This document shows positions 5,720-7,036 of a DNA stretch of 7,036 nt, one piece after another (the first letter of the stretch is position 1; every line of letters starts with the position of its first letter). The notes below the pieces were generated by a model that saw only the letters and a list, made by a program, of their open reading frames with translations, searched no databases and was not told the origin of the DNA. A program made the translations under genes and the position numbers. Source of the stretch: Nostoc cf. edaphicum LEGE 07299 (GTDB lineage Bacteria > Cyanobacteriota > Cyanobacteriia > Cyanobacteriales > Nostocaceae); assembly GCF_015207245.1 (NCBI RefSeq), contig NZ_JADEXF010000166.1:1-7036 (forward strand), in the 5' to 3' direction.

Positions 5720-7036
5720 ATGTTGTACCGAAAGCCAATAAACAATTTGCAAAAATTCATTCAAAAACAAAGTTATTTGCATATAGGGGTTTTTCTGGCA
5801 ACTCTCTTGAGCATTATATTGTTCAGTTGGGTAGCACTCTCGCAGCAACCAGTTACCCTCAATCTGTTAATGACTGCCCCTGATGCCCAACCTTGGAGGC
5901 AGGGTTTAATTAGAGACTTCGAGGCTGAAAACCCTGGTATTCGCATTAACTTAGTTGAAGGGCCGAATGCCACAAATTTGCTCGAAGACCTCTATACCTC
6001 ATCTTTTATCTTAGGTGAATCCCCTTATGACCTGATCAATATGGATGTGATCTGGACATCCAAGTTTGCTGCTGCTGGATGGTTGCTACCTTTAGGCGAT
6101 CGCATTTCTAAAGAGGAGTTGGCAGCATTTTCATCCCAGGATGTAGAAGGGGGACGTTATCAAGACAAACTGTACCGTATTCCAGTGCGTTCCGACGTAG
6201 GAATGCTCTATTACCGGGAAGATTTGATCAAACAAGCGGGATTAAAACCGCCAGAAACATTTGATGATTTGATCCGAATTTCCCGAGTCTTGCAAAAGAA
6301 AAAGCAGGTGAATTGGGGCTATGTTTGGCAGGGTCGCCAATATGAAGGACTTGTGGCGATGTTTGCAGAAATCCTCGATGGCTTTGGTGGCTTCTGGGTT
6401 AAACCCGACACCCTCGAAGTTGGACTAGATCGACCAGAAACATTACAAGCCATTGAGTTTCTGCGTAGTACTATCAGGGAAGGCATTTCTCCTCCTGGAG
6501 TCACAACCTATCAAGAAGAAGACACCCGCCGTTTGTTTCAAAGTGGTCAAGTAGCGTTTTTACGTAGTTGGCCTTATGCGTGGCCTCTAGCCCAAGCAGA
6601 AAATTCACCAATCCGGGGCAAAATTGCGATTAAACCGATGGTTCATGCTCCTGGTAAGACGGGAGCGGCTTGTCTAGGTGGCTGGGGTTTAGGGATTGCG
6701 AAATCTTCTCAACATCCTGAAGAAGCTTGGAAAGCAATTAAGTATTTTACCAGTCGGGAAGCACAGCGCCGATTTATTTTCAGTGCAGGTTATGTGCCCA
6801 GTCGCCGGGATTTATTTACAGACCCAGAGATTGTTGCTAAATACCCCCACTATCCGCAGTTATTGGAGGTCGTGGACAATGCAGTTTTACGTCCACCGAT
6901 CGCCCAATATGCTCAAACATCAGATATTTTGCAGCGTTATCTCAGCGCCGCCTTATCCGGCCGAATGAATCCTGAACGAGCAATGCAAGCTGCTGCGGCC
7001 GAAACGCGCCGACTGTTGGCGGCAGGGGGCAAAGGG
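5720..7036 (+). CDS. ABC sugar importer, extracellular substrate-binding protein (family 1), 3' end outside window
   Basis: Open from ATG 5720 to the window edge, 439 codons with no stop; family proteins are usually about 400-450 residues, so little is probably missing. It captures a sugar or polyol in the periplasm for an ABC importer. The N-terminus has a basic start and hydrophobic segment (about 22-40, ending WVALSQQP) with no lipobox cysteine, so a Sec signal or uncleaved anchor. Family-1 (MalE/UgpB-like) hallmarks follow: LLMTAPDAQPWRQGLIRDFE (49-68), YDLINMDVIWTSKFAAAGWL (103-122), LYRIPVRSDVGMLYYREDLI (151-170), GLKPPETFDDLI (174-185), LGGWGLGIAKSSQHPEEAW (319-337) and GYVPSRRDLF (357-366), with RPPIAQY (391-397) near the end. 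Trp and Tyr residues (W112, W121, W203, W284, W288, W322) would suit sugar stacking. The ligand is not determinable: glucosylglycerol, trehalose and maltose-type are all possible. No clear Shine-Dalgarno precedes the ATG, and the next in-frame ATG (residue 51) would remove the signal. Permease genes may follow off the right side. Confidence 0.92.
   Translation, partial: MLYRKPINNLQKFIQKQSYLHIGVFLATLLSIILFSWVALSQQPVTLNLLMTAPDAQPWRQGLIRDFEAENPGIRINLVEGPNATNLLEDLYTSSFILGESPYDLINMDVIWTSKFAAAGWLLPLGDRISKEELAAFSSQDVEGGRYQDKLYRIPVRSDVGMLYYREDLIKQAGLKPPETFDDLIRISRVLQKKKQVNWGYVWQGRQYEGLVAMFAEILDGFGGFWVKPDTLEVGLDRPETLQAIEFLRSTIREGISPPGVTTYQEEDTRRLFQSGQVAFLRSWPYAWPLAQAENSPIRGKIAIKPMVHAPGKTGAACLGGWGLGIAKSSQHPEEAWKAIKYFTSREAQRRFIFSAGYVPSRRDLFTDPEIVAKYPHYPQLLEVVDNAVLRPPIAQYAQTSDILQRYLSAALSGRMNPERAMQAAAAETRRLLAAGGKG

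Overview
The window looks like a chromosomal segment of a filamentous, heterocyst-type cyanobacterium (Nostoc/Anabaena/Calothrix-like). The octamer GCGATCGC (HIP1) occurs seven times (504, 2525, 3203, 3528, 5540, 5702, 6096), far above chance. There are also tandem heptamer repeats of the STRR type and palindromic interspersed repeats of the kind that litter these genomes. Protein sequences and base composition fit the same assignment.

Layout from left to right. (1) 1-1049, minus strand: membrane domain of an ABC exporter half-transporter, cut by the window edge just as its ATPase domain begins. (2) 1050-1295: short gap with a 55-bp quasi-palindrome. (3) 1296-1943, minus: a four-helix membrane protein that resembles the two ends of a YdcF/ElyC-like (DUF218) protein but has no DUF218 core. 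(4) 1944-2346: divergent intergenic region with an interspersed palindromic repeat and a candidate promoter. (5) 2347-3345, plus: galE, UDP-glucose 4-epimerase. (6) 3346-3457: repeat-rich convergent gap with an 11-bp stem and a tandem CACTCAG array. (7) 5405 down to 3458, minus: a two-gene overlapping unit. It has a polytopic membrane protein fusing a DsbD/UreH-like domain to a ferric-reductase-like haem domain, followed by a secreted, membrane-anchored protein with a predicted mature N-terminal histidine and a CxC motif. (8) 5406-5719: divergent intergenic region with a long inverted heptamer repeat and a good minus-strand promoter candidate. (9) 5720-7036, plus: a family-1 (MalE-like) sugar-binding protein of an ABC importer, running off the right edge.

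Most genes are not obviously linked in function. The exception is the pair at 3458-5405. Its architecture suggests a membrane electron-transfer or metal-handling module: cysteines in the N-terminal membrane domain, three histidines in the C-terminal domain spaced like the haem ligands of MsrQ/YedZ, and a periplasmic partner with possible metal ligands. I regard it as the best candidate for an under-described system. Members of the same heptamer repeat family lie directly on both sides of it.
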